A DNA stretch of 64,000 bases from Nocardioides jishulii (GTDB lineage: Bacteria; Actinomycetota; Actinomycetes; Propionibacteriales; Nocardioidaceae): positions 868,001-932,000 of the forward strand of contig NZ_CP040748.1 in NCBI RefSeq assembly GCF_006007965.1. The letters run 5' to 3'. Of this stretch, positions 47,799 to 55,325 are shown piece after piece (the first letter of the stretch is position 1; each line of letters begins with the position of its first letter). The notes beneath the pieces were generated by a model that was not told the DNA's origin, did not search any database, and was given only the letters and a program-made list of their open reading frames with translations. A program made the translations under genes and the position numbers.

Positions 47799-47804
47799 TA
47801 GGCT
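47799..47804 (+). promoter_or_regulatory. leaderless -10 box of rph
   Basis: TAGGCT ends seven bases before ATG 47812, directly next to the upstream terminator. Confidence 0.6.
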
Positions 47805-47811
47805 CGTCCCC

Positions 47812-48564
47812 ATGACTGACCCCACCTCCCTCACCCACCCCCCGCGCGTCGACGGGCGAGCCGACGACGAGCTGCGCGAGATCCGGTTCACCCGCCAGTG
47901 GCAGGACCACCCGGCCGGGTCGGTCCTGGTCGAGTTCGGGCGTACGCGCGTGCTGTGTGCGGCCTCGGTGAGCGAAGGCGTGCCGCGCTGGCGCAAGGGG
48001 TCGGGCCTGGGCTGGGTGACGGCGGAGTACGCGATGCTTCCCTCGGCCACCAACACCCGCTCCGACCGCGAGTCGGTGAAGGGGCGCATCGGCGGGCGTA
48101 CGCACGAGATCTCCCGCCTGATCGGACGCTCGCTGCGCGCGGTCATCGACTACAAGGCCCTCGGGGAGAACACGATCCAGCTCGACTGCGACGTGCTCCA
48201 GGCCGACGGCGGCACCCGCACAGCTGCGATCACCGGCGCGTACGTCGCGCTGTACGACGCCGTCGAGCACCTGCGCGCCAAGGGCGCGTTGGCCGGCGAG
48301 GCCCTCACCGGCTCCGTCGCCGCGGTCAGCGTGGGCATCATCGACGGCGCCCCGCGCCTCGACCTGCCCTACGTGGAGGACGTGCGCGCCGAGACCGACA
48401 TGAACATCGTGATGACCGGTGACGGTCGCTTCATCGAGGTGCAGGGCACCGCCGAGGGCGCTCCCTTCGACCGCTCCGAGCTCGACGGACTACTCGCGCT
48501 CGGCGAGAAGGGGTGTGCCGACCTGACGCGTCTCCAGCGACTCACCCTCGGCCTGGAGGCCTGA
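47812..48564 (+). CDS. rph: ribonuclease PH
   Basis: 250 residues. A phosphorolytic 3' exonuclease that trims tRNA. The phosphate-binding and catalytic parts are [35 protein letters not shown] and [43 protein letters not shown] is the second core. It is followed after one base by rdgB, as in M. tuberculosis. Confidence 0.96.
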   Translation: MTDPTSLTHPPRVDGRADDELREIRFTRQWQDHPAGSVLVEFGRTRVLCAASVSEGVPRWRKGSGLGWVTAEYAMLPSATNTRSDRESVKGRIGGRTHEISRLIGRSLRAVIDYKALGENTIQLDCDVLQADGGTRTAAITGAYVALYDAVEHLRAKGALAGEALTGSVAAVSVGIIDGAPRLDLPYVEDVRAETDMNIVMTGDGRFIEVQGTAEGAPFDRSELDGLLALGEKGCADLTRLQRLTLGLEA

Positions 48565-48565
48565 G

Positions 48566-49195
48566 GTGGGCGGGGGGCCGCAGATCTTCCTCGCCTCGCG
48601 CAACGCGAAGAAGATCGCGGAGATGGAGCGCATCCTCGCCGAGCACGTGCCCGACGTGGAGGTGCTCGGCCTCGACGACGTCGACGACTACGACGAGCCG
48701 GCCGAGGACGAGGCGACCTTCGAGGGCAACGCCCTGCTGAAGGCACGCGCGGGCGTCGCGGCCACCGGGCTGCCCACGATCGCCGACGACTCGGGTCTCT
48801 GCGTCGACGCCCTCAACGGGATGCCGGGTGTGCTCTCCGCGCGCTGGGCGGGCCGCATGAAGAGCGACACGGCCAACAACGAGCTGCTCCTCGACCAGAT
48901 GCACGACGTGCCGGACGCCCGTCGTGGCGCCCACTTCCGCTGCGCGGTGGCGTGGGTGCTCCCCGACGGCACCGAGCGCGTCGTCGAAGGGCGCATGGCC
49001 GGCCGGATCATCCGCGAGATGCGCGGGTCGGGCGGGTTCGGCTACGACGTGCTCTTCGTGCCGGAGGAGTACGCGACCTCCGGCCTCACCTCGGCCGAGA
49101 TGCTGCCGCAGGAGAAGGACCGCATCTCGCACCGCGGCCGGGCGCTGCGCGAGATCGCGCCCCTGGTCGCCGCCGACCTGCGCGACCGGGACTGA
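48566..49195 (+). CDS. rdgB: RdgB/HAM1 non-canonical purine NTP pyrophosphatase
   Basis: 209 residues. Cleaves dITP, XTP and ITP to monophosphates. IFLASRNAKKIAEM is the N-terminal nucleotide motif, TIADDSGLCVDALNGMPGV the catalytic Asp site, and GFGYDVLFVPE and SHRGRAL the C-terminal ones. The GTG at 48566 follows the rph stop by one base, so they are coupled. Confidence 0.95.
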   Translation: MGGGPQIFLASRNAKKIAEMERILAEHVPDVEVLGLDDVDDYDEPAEDEATFEGNALLKARAGVAATGLPTIADDSGLCVDALNGMPGVLSARWAGRMKSDTANNELLLDQMHDVPDARRGAHFRCAVAWVLPDGTERVVEGRMAGRIIREMRGSGGFGYDVLFVPEEYATSGLTSAEMLPQEKDRISHRGRALREIAPLVAADLRDRD

Positions 49196-49198
49196 GCC

Positions 49199-49257
49199 AG
49201 GGCCGGACGCAGGGCCGGACGCAGGGCCGGACGCAGGGCAGACGCAGGGTCAGACGG
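49199..49257. repeat. 12-base tandem repeat after rdgB
   Basis: AGGGCCGGACGC occurs three times (49199-49234), followed by a shortened AGGGCAGACGC and a diverged AGGGTCAGACGG. It runs across the end of the converging BASS gene, whose stop is at 49250. Confidence 0.85.
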
Positions 49258-50131
49258 TCGCGTCCACCTGCACCTGCGGCGCGGACTCACGCCGCGAGAC
49301 GAAGCTGCCCCAGGCTGCGGCGAAGACGAACATGATGATCGAGTAGACGGCTGCGGGCACCGAGATCTCCGTGTTGTCGAGCACCTCGACGGCCACGAAG
49401 ATGGCCAGCGTGGAGTTGTGCACCCCGATCTCCATCGACGACGAGATGGCCTGGGGGCCGGGCACGCCCAGCGACTTCGGCACGAAGTAGCCGACCGCCA
49501 GGCTGATCGCGCAGAAGAGGGCCGCAGCGACCCCGATCTGGGCGAGGTAGTCGCCGATGTGGGCGCGCTCGGCCGCGATCACGCCGAGGATGAGGACCAC
49601 CAGGATGATGGCCGAGGCAATGCGGACGGGCTTGTCCATCCGCTGGGCGAACCCGGGCTTCTTCGCCCTGACCAGCATGCCCAGCCCCACCGGCACCAGG
49701 ATCAGCGCGAAGACGTTCAGCACCTCGCCCAGTGGCATCGTCACGTCGTCCTGACGGTCGTACCAGGCGATCGCGAAGCCGGTGATCAGCGGCAGCGTGA
49801 GGATGGCGATCAGCGAGTTGACCGCGGTCAGCGTGATGTTGAGGGCCACGTCGCCCCGGTAGAGGTGGCTGAAGAGTGCCGCCGTCGTCCCGCCGGGGGA
49901 GGCGGCCAGCAGCATGAGTCCGATGCCCAGCAGCGGGGAGAGGTCGAGCGCGACGACCAGCCCGAAGCAGATGGCCGGCAGCAGGAGCAGCTGGCAGACC
50001 AGCGCGATCACGGCCGCCCGCGGGTGCCGTCCGACCCGCTTGAAGTCGTTGACGGTGAGGTCGAGACCCAGCCCGAACATGATGATCCCGAGGGCGACGG
50101 GCAGACCGATGGTCGTGAGCGCTGAGTCCAT
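49250..50131 (-). CDS. BASS-family sodium/bile-acid-type symporter
   Basis: 293 residues with about nine to ten membrane helices. Characteristic pieces are GLPVALGIIMFGLGLDLTVNDF, LLAASPGGTTAALFSHLYRGDVALNITLTAVNSLIAI and GPQAISSSMEIGVHNSTLAIFVAVEVL. Members import bile-acid-like or other organic anions with sodium; the substrate is unknown here. ATG 50131 has TAGGGT eight bases upstream. Its last codons lie in the tandem repeat. Confidence 0.9.
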   Translation of the reverse strand: MDSALTTIGLPVALGIIMFGLGLDLTVNDFKRVGRHPRAAVIALVCQLLLLPAICFGLVVALDLSPLLGIGLMLLAASPGGTTAALFSHLYRGDVALNITLTAVNSLIAILTLPLITGFAIAWYDRQDDVTMPLGEVLNVFALILVPVGLGMLVRAKKPGFAQRMDKPVRIASAIILVVLILGVIAAERAHIGDYLAQIGVAAALFCAISLAVGYFVPKSLGVPGPQAISSSMEIGVHNSTLAIFVAVEVLDNTEISVPAAVYSIIMFVFAAAWGSFVSRRESAPQVQVDATV

Positions 50132-50287
50132 GGCGACGGACCCTAGGGTGACGCACGTCACTTGGGAAGGGGCGGTCACTCCTCGGACGCGCCTGCCGAA
50201 CCGCCGGGGGCCCAGCACCCCCGGGGCCAGGGAGGGTGCGCGTGTGGGAAAGTGAGCGCTCTCACGCAGGGGTCACGTCGAGGTGAC

Positions 50288-50372
50288 TGGTGCCGAAGGG
50301 GGGACTCGAACCCCCACGCCCTGGAGCACAGGAACCTAAATCCTGCGTGTCTGCCAATTCCACCACTCCGGC
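50288..50372 (-). tRNA. tRNA-Leu (UAG anticodon)
   Basis: GCCGGAG at the 5' end pairs with CTTCGGC at the 3' end and CCA is encoded. A long variable arm marks it as class II. The anticodon loop TTTAGGT between CAGGA and TCCTG places UAG at 34-36, reading CUA and related Leu codons. Confidence 0.95.
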
Positions 50373-50391
50373 CTGAGGAGAAAGTCTAGGT

Positions 50392-51333
50392 ATGACGCCC
50401 GCTCCAGCCCGCACAGGGATGTCGATCGAGTTCCGCGGACTCAGCAAGTCGTTCGGAGGGGTGCAGGCCGTCAGCGACCTCACCTTCGAGGTGGCGCCGG
50501 GGAGGGTGACCGGCTTCCTCGGCCCCAACGGCTCCGGCAAGACCACGACGTTGCGGATGCTGATGGGGCTCGTCACCCCCGACGCGGGCACCGCCCTGGT
50601 CGGCGGGCGACCGTACGCCGAGCACCCGCACCCGGCCCGCGTGGTGGGTGCCTCGCTCGAGGCGAGCTTCCACCCCGGTCGCACCGCGCGGGGGCACCTG
50701 CGTACGTTGGCTCCGCACGTCGGCGTTCCGGCCGCGCGCGTCGACGAGGTGCTGGCGCAGGTCGGCCTCTCCGCGGCGGCGGACCGCAAGGTCGGCGGCT
50801 TCAGCCTCGGCATGCGTCAGCGCCTGGCCCTGGCCACCACGCTGCTCGGCGACCCCGACGTGCTGGTGCTCGACGAGCCGGCCAACGGGCTCGACCCGGC
50901 CGGCATCATCTGGCTGCGTGACCTCCTCCGCTTCCTGGCGAGCGAGGGCCGCACCGTCCTGGTCTCCTCCCACGTGCTCGCCGAGGTGCAGGCCACCGTC
51001 GACGACGTCGTCGTGATCGCCCAGGGGCGGCTCGTCCACGCCTCCAGCCTCGCGGAGATGGTCCGACTGGCCGACTCCCACGTGCGCGTCTGCGGGCCCG
51101 ACCTCGCCGCCCTGGCGACGGTGGCGCAGGAGCAGGGGTGGCGCGTCGACCGACGCGGTGACCACCTCAGGATCTCCGGCGCCAGCGCCGCCCAGGTGGG
51201 CGCCGCCGCCTTTGCCGCCGGACAGGCGGTGCACGAGCTGACCGAGGTGGGCGCCAACCTCGAGGAGACCTTCCTGCAGCTGGTCTCGGGCGAGTCCGTC
51301 GCCGCGGAGAAGACCCAGGAGGTGGCGGCATGA
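50392..51333 (+). CDS. ABC exporter ATP-binding protein, pair 2
   Basis: 313 residues, paralogue of the ATPase at 45987-46901. Walker A GPNGSGKT (near 43-50), signature FSLGMRQRLALATTLLGDP, Walker B LDEPANGLDPAGI and SSHVLAEVQ. The core wording (VTGFLGPNG, LGMRQRL, LDEPANGLDPAGI) is shared with pair 1. ATG 50392 follows tRNA-Leu by 19 bases; an internal ATG at 50419 is a possible alternative. It overlaps its permease gene (ATGA). Confidence 0.9.
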   Translation: MTPAPARTGMSIEFRGLSKSFGGVQAVSDLTFEVAPGRVTGFLGPNGSGKTTTLRMLMGLVTPDAGTALVGGRPYAEHPHPARVVGASLEASFHPGRTARGHLRTLAPHVGVPAARVDEVLAQVGLSAAADRKVGGFSLGMRQRLALATTLLGDPDVLVLDEPANGLDPAGIIWLRDLLRFLASEGRTVLVSSHVLAEVQATVDDVVVIAQGRLVHASSLAEMVRLADSHVRVCGPDLAALATVAQEQGWRVDRRGDHLRISGASAAQVGAAAFAAGQAVHELTEVGANLEETFLQLVSGESVAAEKTQEVAA

Positions 51334-52142
51334 GTGCGTTCAGGGCCGGACTGGTCTCCGAGCTCCGCAAGTCGACCTCCACCTCCCTGTGGTGGATCCT
51401 CGCCGGAGGGGCCTTCCTCTACCTGGCCTTCATGGGGGCGGTGATGGCCTTCGCCGTCTCGGTGCCCGTGGAGGAGGGTGGCATGGGCGGTGAGGGCATG
51501 GACCCGCTCGCCCTGGTGCAGACGATCTACTCGTTGCCCACCGCGATGGGCTACGTCTTCCCGCTGGTCTTCGGGGCACTCTCGATCACGGGGGAGTTCC
51601 GTCACCGCACGTTGACCTCGAGTCTCGTGGCAGACCCGAGTCGTACTCGACTGATCGTCTCCAAGGTGCTCGTCCAGGGCGGCTTCGGCGCCCTGATCGG
51701 CGCCTGCAGCATCTTGGGCGCGGTCCTGGCGGCTGCCCTCGTCTTCGCCGCGACCGACGTGGACCCCTTCCTCGGCTCCCCCGAGGTGTGGACGACGCTG
51801 GGCCTGAGCGTGCTGGCGCTCGCGCTGTGGGGCATGGTCGGGGTCGGCTTCGGTGCGTTGGTTCCCAACCAGGTGGCCTCGATCGTCATGATCCTGGCGT
51901 TCACCCAGCTGCTCGAGCCGATCCTGCGGCTGGCGCTGGGCGCCATGGGCGACGCCACCGCGCAGGTCTCGCTCTACTTCCCGGGCGCAGCAGCGGAGGC
52001 GCTCGTCGGCTCCAGCATCTACACCGCCATCGGCGCCTCGGAGCTGCTGTCGCGCTGGGCCGGGGGACTGGTCCTGCTGGCCTACGCCGTGCTCTTCGCG
52101 CTGGTCGGTCGGTTCACGACGCTGCGGCGCGACCTGACCTGA
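51330..52142 (+). CDS. ABC exporter permease, pair 2
   Basis: 270 residues with about six membrane helices. The coupling segment GALSITGEFRHRTLTSSLVADPSRTRLIVSKVLVQ corresponds to that in pair 1, supporting a common origin. It is coupled to the ATPase gene. Cargo unknown. Confidence 0.88.
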   Translation: MSAFRAGLVSELRKSTSTSLWWILAGGAFLYLAFMGAVMAFAVSVPVEEGGMGGEGMDPLALVQTIYSLPTAMGYVFPLVFGALSITGEFRHRTLTSSLVADPSRTRLIVSKVLVQGGFGALIGACSILGAVLAAALVFAATDVDPFLGSPEVWTTLGLSVLALALWGMVGVGFGALVPNQVASIVMILAFTQLLEPILRLALGAMGDATAQVSLYFPGAAAEALVGSSIYTAIGASELLSRWAGGLVLLAYAVLFALVGRFTTLRRDLT

Positions 52143-52147
52143 GCCCC

Positions 52148-52618
52148 TCAGGCGAGGGACAGGTCACGCCGTAGCTTGGCGACGTGGCCGGTGGCCTTGA
52201 CGTTGTACTGGGCGACCTCGACCTTGCCCTCGGGGTCGACGACCACGGTGGAGCGGATCACGCCCTCGACGACCTTGCCGTAGAGCTTCTTCTCGCCGAA
52301 CGCGCCGTAGGCCGTCAGCGTCTCCTTGGTCGGGTCGGAGAGGAGCGTGATGGTGAGCCCGTCGCGCTCGCGGAACTTGGCCAGCTTCTCCGGCTTGTCG
52401 GGGGAGATGCCGACGACCTCGTAGCCAGCGGCCTTGAGGGAGTCGAGCGAGTCGGTGAAGTCGCAGGCCTGCTTGGTGCAACCGGGGGTCATCGCAGCCG
52501 GGTAGAAGTAGACGATGACGCGACGGCCCGCGAAGTCGGAGAGCGAGACCTGCTCGCCGGTGTCAGAGGTGAGGGTGAAGGCGGGGGCGGTGTCGCCGAC
52601 GGCGAGGCGGTGGCTCAC
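52148..52618 (-). CDS. bcp: thioredoxin-dependent peroxiredoxin (Bcp/PrxQ)
   Basis: 156 residues. Reduces hydrogen and organic peroxides. The peroxidatic Cys47 is in MTPGCTKQACDF and the resolving Cys52 is five residues later, the PrxQ pattern. YFYPAAMTPG shows Ala/Met where many have KDN/DT. GTG 52618 has AGGAG six bases upstream. It converges on ABC pair 2. Confidence 0.93.
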   Translation of the reverse strand: MSHRLAVGDTAPAFTLTSDTGEQVSLSDFAGRRVIVYFYPAAMTPGCTKQACDFTDSLDSLKAAGYEVVGISPDKPEKLAKFRERDGLTITLLSDPTKETLTAYGAFGEKKLYGKVVEGVIRSTVVVDPEGKVEVAQYNVKATGHVAKLRRDLSLA

Positions 52619-52741
52619 GGGGGTCTCCTGGGGTCGTACGGGCGGGGCCCGGTCGGGCCCGGGCACGAGGTGACGGTACCGGGCGAAGGGGACGCAGCGT
52701 CCGCGGTGCCGCCTACCCTGTCCTCGCGATGGACCGGTTGG

Positions 52742-52747
52742 TAGCCT
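52742..52747 (+). promoter_or_regulatory. leaderless -10 box of the DUF3618-groES-like unit
   Basis: TAGCCT ends six bases before GTG 52754. Confidence 0.6.
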
Positions 52748-52753
52748 GCGGGG

Positions 52754-53005
52754 GTGACCAATGACGTTGCCGCCCTTGAGCGGGAGATCGAGCAGACGCG
52801 CGACCGACTGGCCGACACCTTGGACCAGTTGCTCTACCGGGCCCACCCGAAGACCATCGTCAGTCGAGAGGTCACCTCGTTGAAGGCGCACTTCGTCGAC
52901 CTCGACACCGGTGCCGCGCGCACCGACAACATCCTCAAGGCAGCCGCCGGCGTGGCCGGGTTCGTGGTGCTCTTCGCGGTGATCCGCAAGATTGCTCGTG
53001 ACTGA
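52754..53005 (+). CDS. DUF3618 membrane protein
   Basis: 83 residues. The N-terminal helix VAALEREIEQTRDRLADTLDQLLYRA is the family mark, and one membrane helix (about 62-80) follows. The gene overlaps the GroES-like gene by eight bases, so the two are probably made together. Function unknown. Confidence 0.85.
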   Translation: MTNDVAALEREIEQTRDRLADTLDQLLYRAHPKTIVSREVTSLKAHFVDLDTGAARTDNILKAAAGVAGFVVLFAVIRKIARD

Positions 53006-53345
53006 CCCCTCGCTCGCCTCTGCGGGGTTCAAGGCCCCGATCAAGATGCTGCACGACCGACTCCTGGTCCAGTCCGACGAGGAGGCCGGTGAGCGTCGCT
53101 CCAGCGGTGGCATCGTCATCCCGGCGACCGCGGCGCTGGGCGCCCGTCGCCTGAGCTGGTCGAAGGTCGTCTCCACCGGTCCGCAGGCGCGCGCCGTGCA
53201 GGTGGGCGACCGGGTCCTCTTCGACCCCGAGGACAAGGCCGAGGTCGAGGTCCACGGAGAGGTCTACGTCGTGATGCGGGAGCGGGACGTCCACGCGGTG
53301 GCCTCCGAGCGTCTCGAGGGCGGCTCGACCGGGCTCTACCTCTGA
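52998..53345 (+). CDS. GroES-like co-chaperonin paralogue
   Basis: 115 residues, Cpn10 fold. The start IKMLHDRLLVQSDEEAGERRSSGGIVIP contains the mobile-loop SGGIVIP that contacts GroEL, and VQVGDRVLFDPEDKAEVEVHGEVYVVMRERDVHAV is the C-terminal barrel. The central VSTGP and an unusual ARRLSWSK segment differ from typical GroES. No groEL is adjacent, so this is likely an extra, specialised copy. GTG 52998 overlaps the DUF3618 stop. Confidence 0.82.
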   Translation: MTDPSLASAGFKAPIKMLHDRLLVQSDEEAGERRSSGGIVIPATAALGARRLSWSKVVSTGPQARAVQVGDRVLFDPEDKAEVEVHGEVYVVMRERDVHAVASERLEGGSTGLYL

Positions 53346-53381
53346 CCCAGCCCCTGTCACCCAGCGTCGTACGCAGCCGCC

Positions 53382-55028
53382 TCAGGCGGGCAGGTACACG
53401 CGGAACGTCGTACCGACGTTGACCCGTGAGGCCACCTCGACCTGACCGCCGTGGCTCTCCACGATGGAGCGCACGATCGACAGGCCCAGGCCGGTGCCCT
53501 GGATGTGCTTCTCCTGGGAGACCGAGGAGCGGAAGAACTGGGCGAAGAGCCGGTCCAGGTCCTCCTCCGGGATGCCGTAACCGGTGTCGGAGACCTCGAT
53601 GATCGCCCACTTCGCCTCCTGGGTGAGGCGTACCGTCACCCGCCCCAGCGGAGGCGTGAACTTCACCGCGTTGGACATCAGGTTGACCAGGACGCGCTCG
53701 AGCTTCTCCGCCTCGCCGACCACCTTCACCGGGTGGGGCGGAAGGTCCATCTCGAGGCTGACCTCGGCGCTGCGCAGTCGCGGCAGGATCGCCTCCTCGC
53801 CTGAGCGCACCACCGCCACCAGGTCGACCGGGTCCTGGGCGATCTCCATCTTCTTAGCCCGCAGCCGGGAGAGGTCGAGGAGGTCGTCGATGAGGGAAAG
53901 CAGGCGGCGGCCGTTGTCGCCGATGCGGATCGTGGCCTCGCTCTGGTCGGGGGAGAGGCGCCCGAAGTCCCCGTCCTCGAGCATCTCGGTGTAGCCGATG
54001 ATGTTGGTGATCGGGGTGCGCAGCTCATGGCTGACCGTGGAGACGAAGGCGTCCTTGACCCGGTCGACCTCGCGCATCTCCTCCAGGGCGCTGCGTTCGG
54101 CCTCGAGCGCCTCGAAGACGGTGTTGAGCTTGCTCTCTGCCACCTTGCCGGCCTTGTCCAGCGCCTCACGGCGGCTCTCGGAGCGCGCCCGGGCGCTGCT
54201 GATGTTGAGCGCGACGACGGCCACCGAGCAGGTGATGAGGAAGATCTGCGCATAGACCATCTGCAGGTCCTCAGGCAGGGCGCGACCGTGGGTGGCGCCG
54301 TTGTAGGGCCCGGAGCCGTGCCCGGTGAAGAAGGTGATGATCAGGCGGACCACGACCAGCTGGACCAGTGTCTCGACCAAGGAGAGGCGCAGGCCCGCCC
54401 ACATCAGGAGCACGAGGACCACGTAGGGGAACTCGGTGGTGAAGGGGGTCGCGAAGACCACGATGGTCGCGACCAGGAGGGCCGTCCACTGCGTGGCCCG
54501 CTCGGGCACGGTGGCCAGGGAGGGGGCGTCGCGGCCGCGCATCACGAGCGGCAACCAGAGGACCAGGGAGGCCGTCATGTCGACGAAGGAACCCAGGGTG
54601 AGAGCCGCGACCTCGTCGACGCCGGAGAGCGCGCCCACGATCCCGACCGGCACGGCCACGATGACGCCACCGACGTTGGCCGCGATGACCACCCGTAGCA
54701 GGTCGAGCTCGGTACGCATGCGCAGCTCGCCCGCGGACTCGCGCAACACCTGCAGGGCCACGAAGGCCGCCGCAACGCCCGTGCCGGCGTACGCCAGTGC
54801 GAGGGGGAGTGGCGTGCCGAAGGCCCAGAGGCTGACAGCCGTCGAGAGGAACGCGACTCCCGCCAACGAGAGCCGTTGCGGGCCGTGGACCGTCAGCAGG
54901 GCGACGGCGATCAGTCCGAGCGGGTAGAGGCCCATCCCCGTCACCGCCGGTGAGTCGGTGGCGTTCGCCAACGCCGCCAGGAGGACGCCGCCAACGATCA
55001 GCAGCACGCCCTTTCCTGCTCCGGGCAT
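53382..55028 (-). CDS. membrane histidine kinase, multi-pass sensor (kinase 1)
   Basis: 548 residues. The N-terminal half has about eight membrane helices of the MASE1 type; a short coiled linker (about 275-325) leads to HisKA with phospho-acceptor H334 in VSHELRTPITN, then HATPase_c with NLMSNAVKF (N box), DTGYGIP (G1) and GTGLGLSIV (G2). ATG 55028 has GGGAGGA seven bases upstream; a Met 12 codons upstream is possible. No response regulator gene is adjacent. Confidence 0.9.
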   Translation of the reverse strand: MPGAGKGVLLIVGGVLLAALANATDSPAVTGMGLYPLGLIAVALLTVHGPQRLSLAGVAFLSTAVSLWAFGTPLPLALAYAGTGVAAAFVALQVLRESAGELRMRTELDLLRVVIAANVGGVIVAVPVGIVGALSGVDEVAALTLGSFVDMTASLVLWLPLVMRGRDAPSLATVPERATQWTALLVATIVVFATPFTTEFPYVVLVLLMWAGLRLSLVETLVQLVVVRLIITFFTGHGSGPYNGATHGRALPEDLQMVYAQIFLITCSVAVVALNISSARARSESRREALDKAGKVAESKLNTVFEALEAERSALEEMREVDRVKDAFVSTVSHELRTPITNIIGYTEMLEDGDFGRLSPDQSEATIRIGDNGRRLLSLIDDLLDLSRLRAKKMEIAQDPVDLVAVVRSGEEAILPRLRSAEVSLEMDLPPHPVKVVGEAEKLERVLVNLMSNAVKFTPPLGRVTVRLTQEAKWAIIEVSDTGYGIPEEDLDRLFAQFFRSSVSQEKHIQGTGLGLSIVRSIVESHGGQVEVASRVNVGTTFRVYLPA

Positions 55029-55180
55029 CCGGAATCCTCCCCCCTGAGAAGTCGCAGTATCCATTCTGGCGTGGATGGGGCGACGGTGTGGGGAATCGCG
55101 CACACCAGGCACCGAACCGGGTCACAGGTCATGGGTCTTCAGTGGTGTGACAGCCGTGGAGCGAGATCTACTCCGCGTTG

Positions 55181-55210
55181 TTACATGCTGTTCATGCAAG
55201 GCGGTCTAAT
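55181..55210 (+). promoter_or_regulatory. candidate promoter of the secreted hydrolase gene
   Basis: TTACAT (55181-55186) and TCTAAT (55205-55210) are 18 bases apart in an A/T-rich patch of the 297-base gap 55029-55325. It gives a leader of about 109 bases. A second box TAGCGT at 55248 is possible. No gene was seen in the gap. Confidence 0.4.
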
Positions 55211-55325
55211 GCACGATCGGTGAAATCTGAACGAAAAGATTCCTCCCTAGCGTCTGCCCTTCCACGTCGCGGTCCCCCCAGCCGCCCTCACCAGCGGCAC
55301 CGCGCGCGTGGCGAAGGAGGACCTC

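Noticed and set aside
55190-55200. PhoP-box-like GTTCATG before the secreted hydrolase
   Set aside because: Only one unit is present; the known box needs at least two direct repeats.
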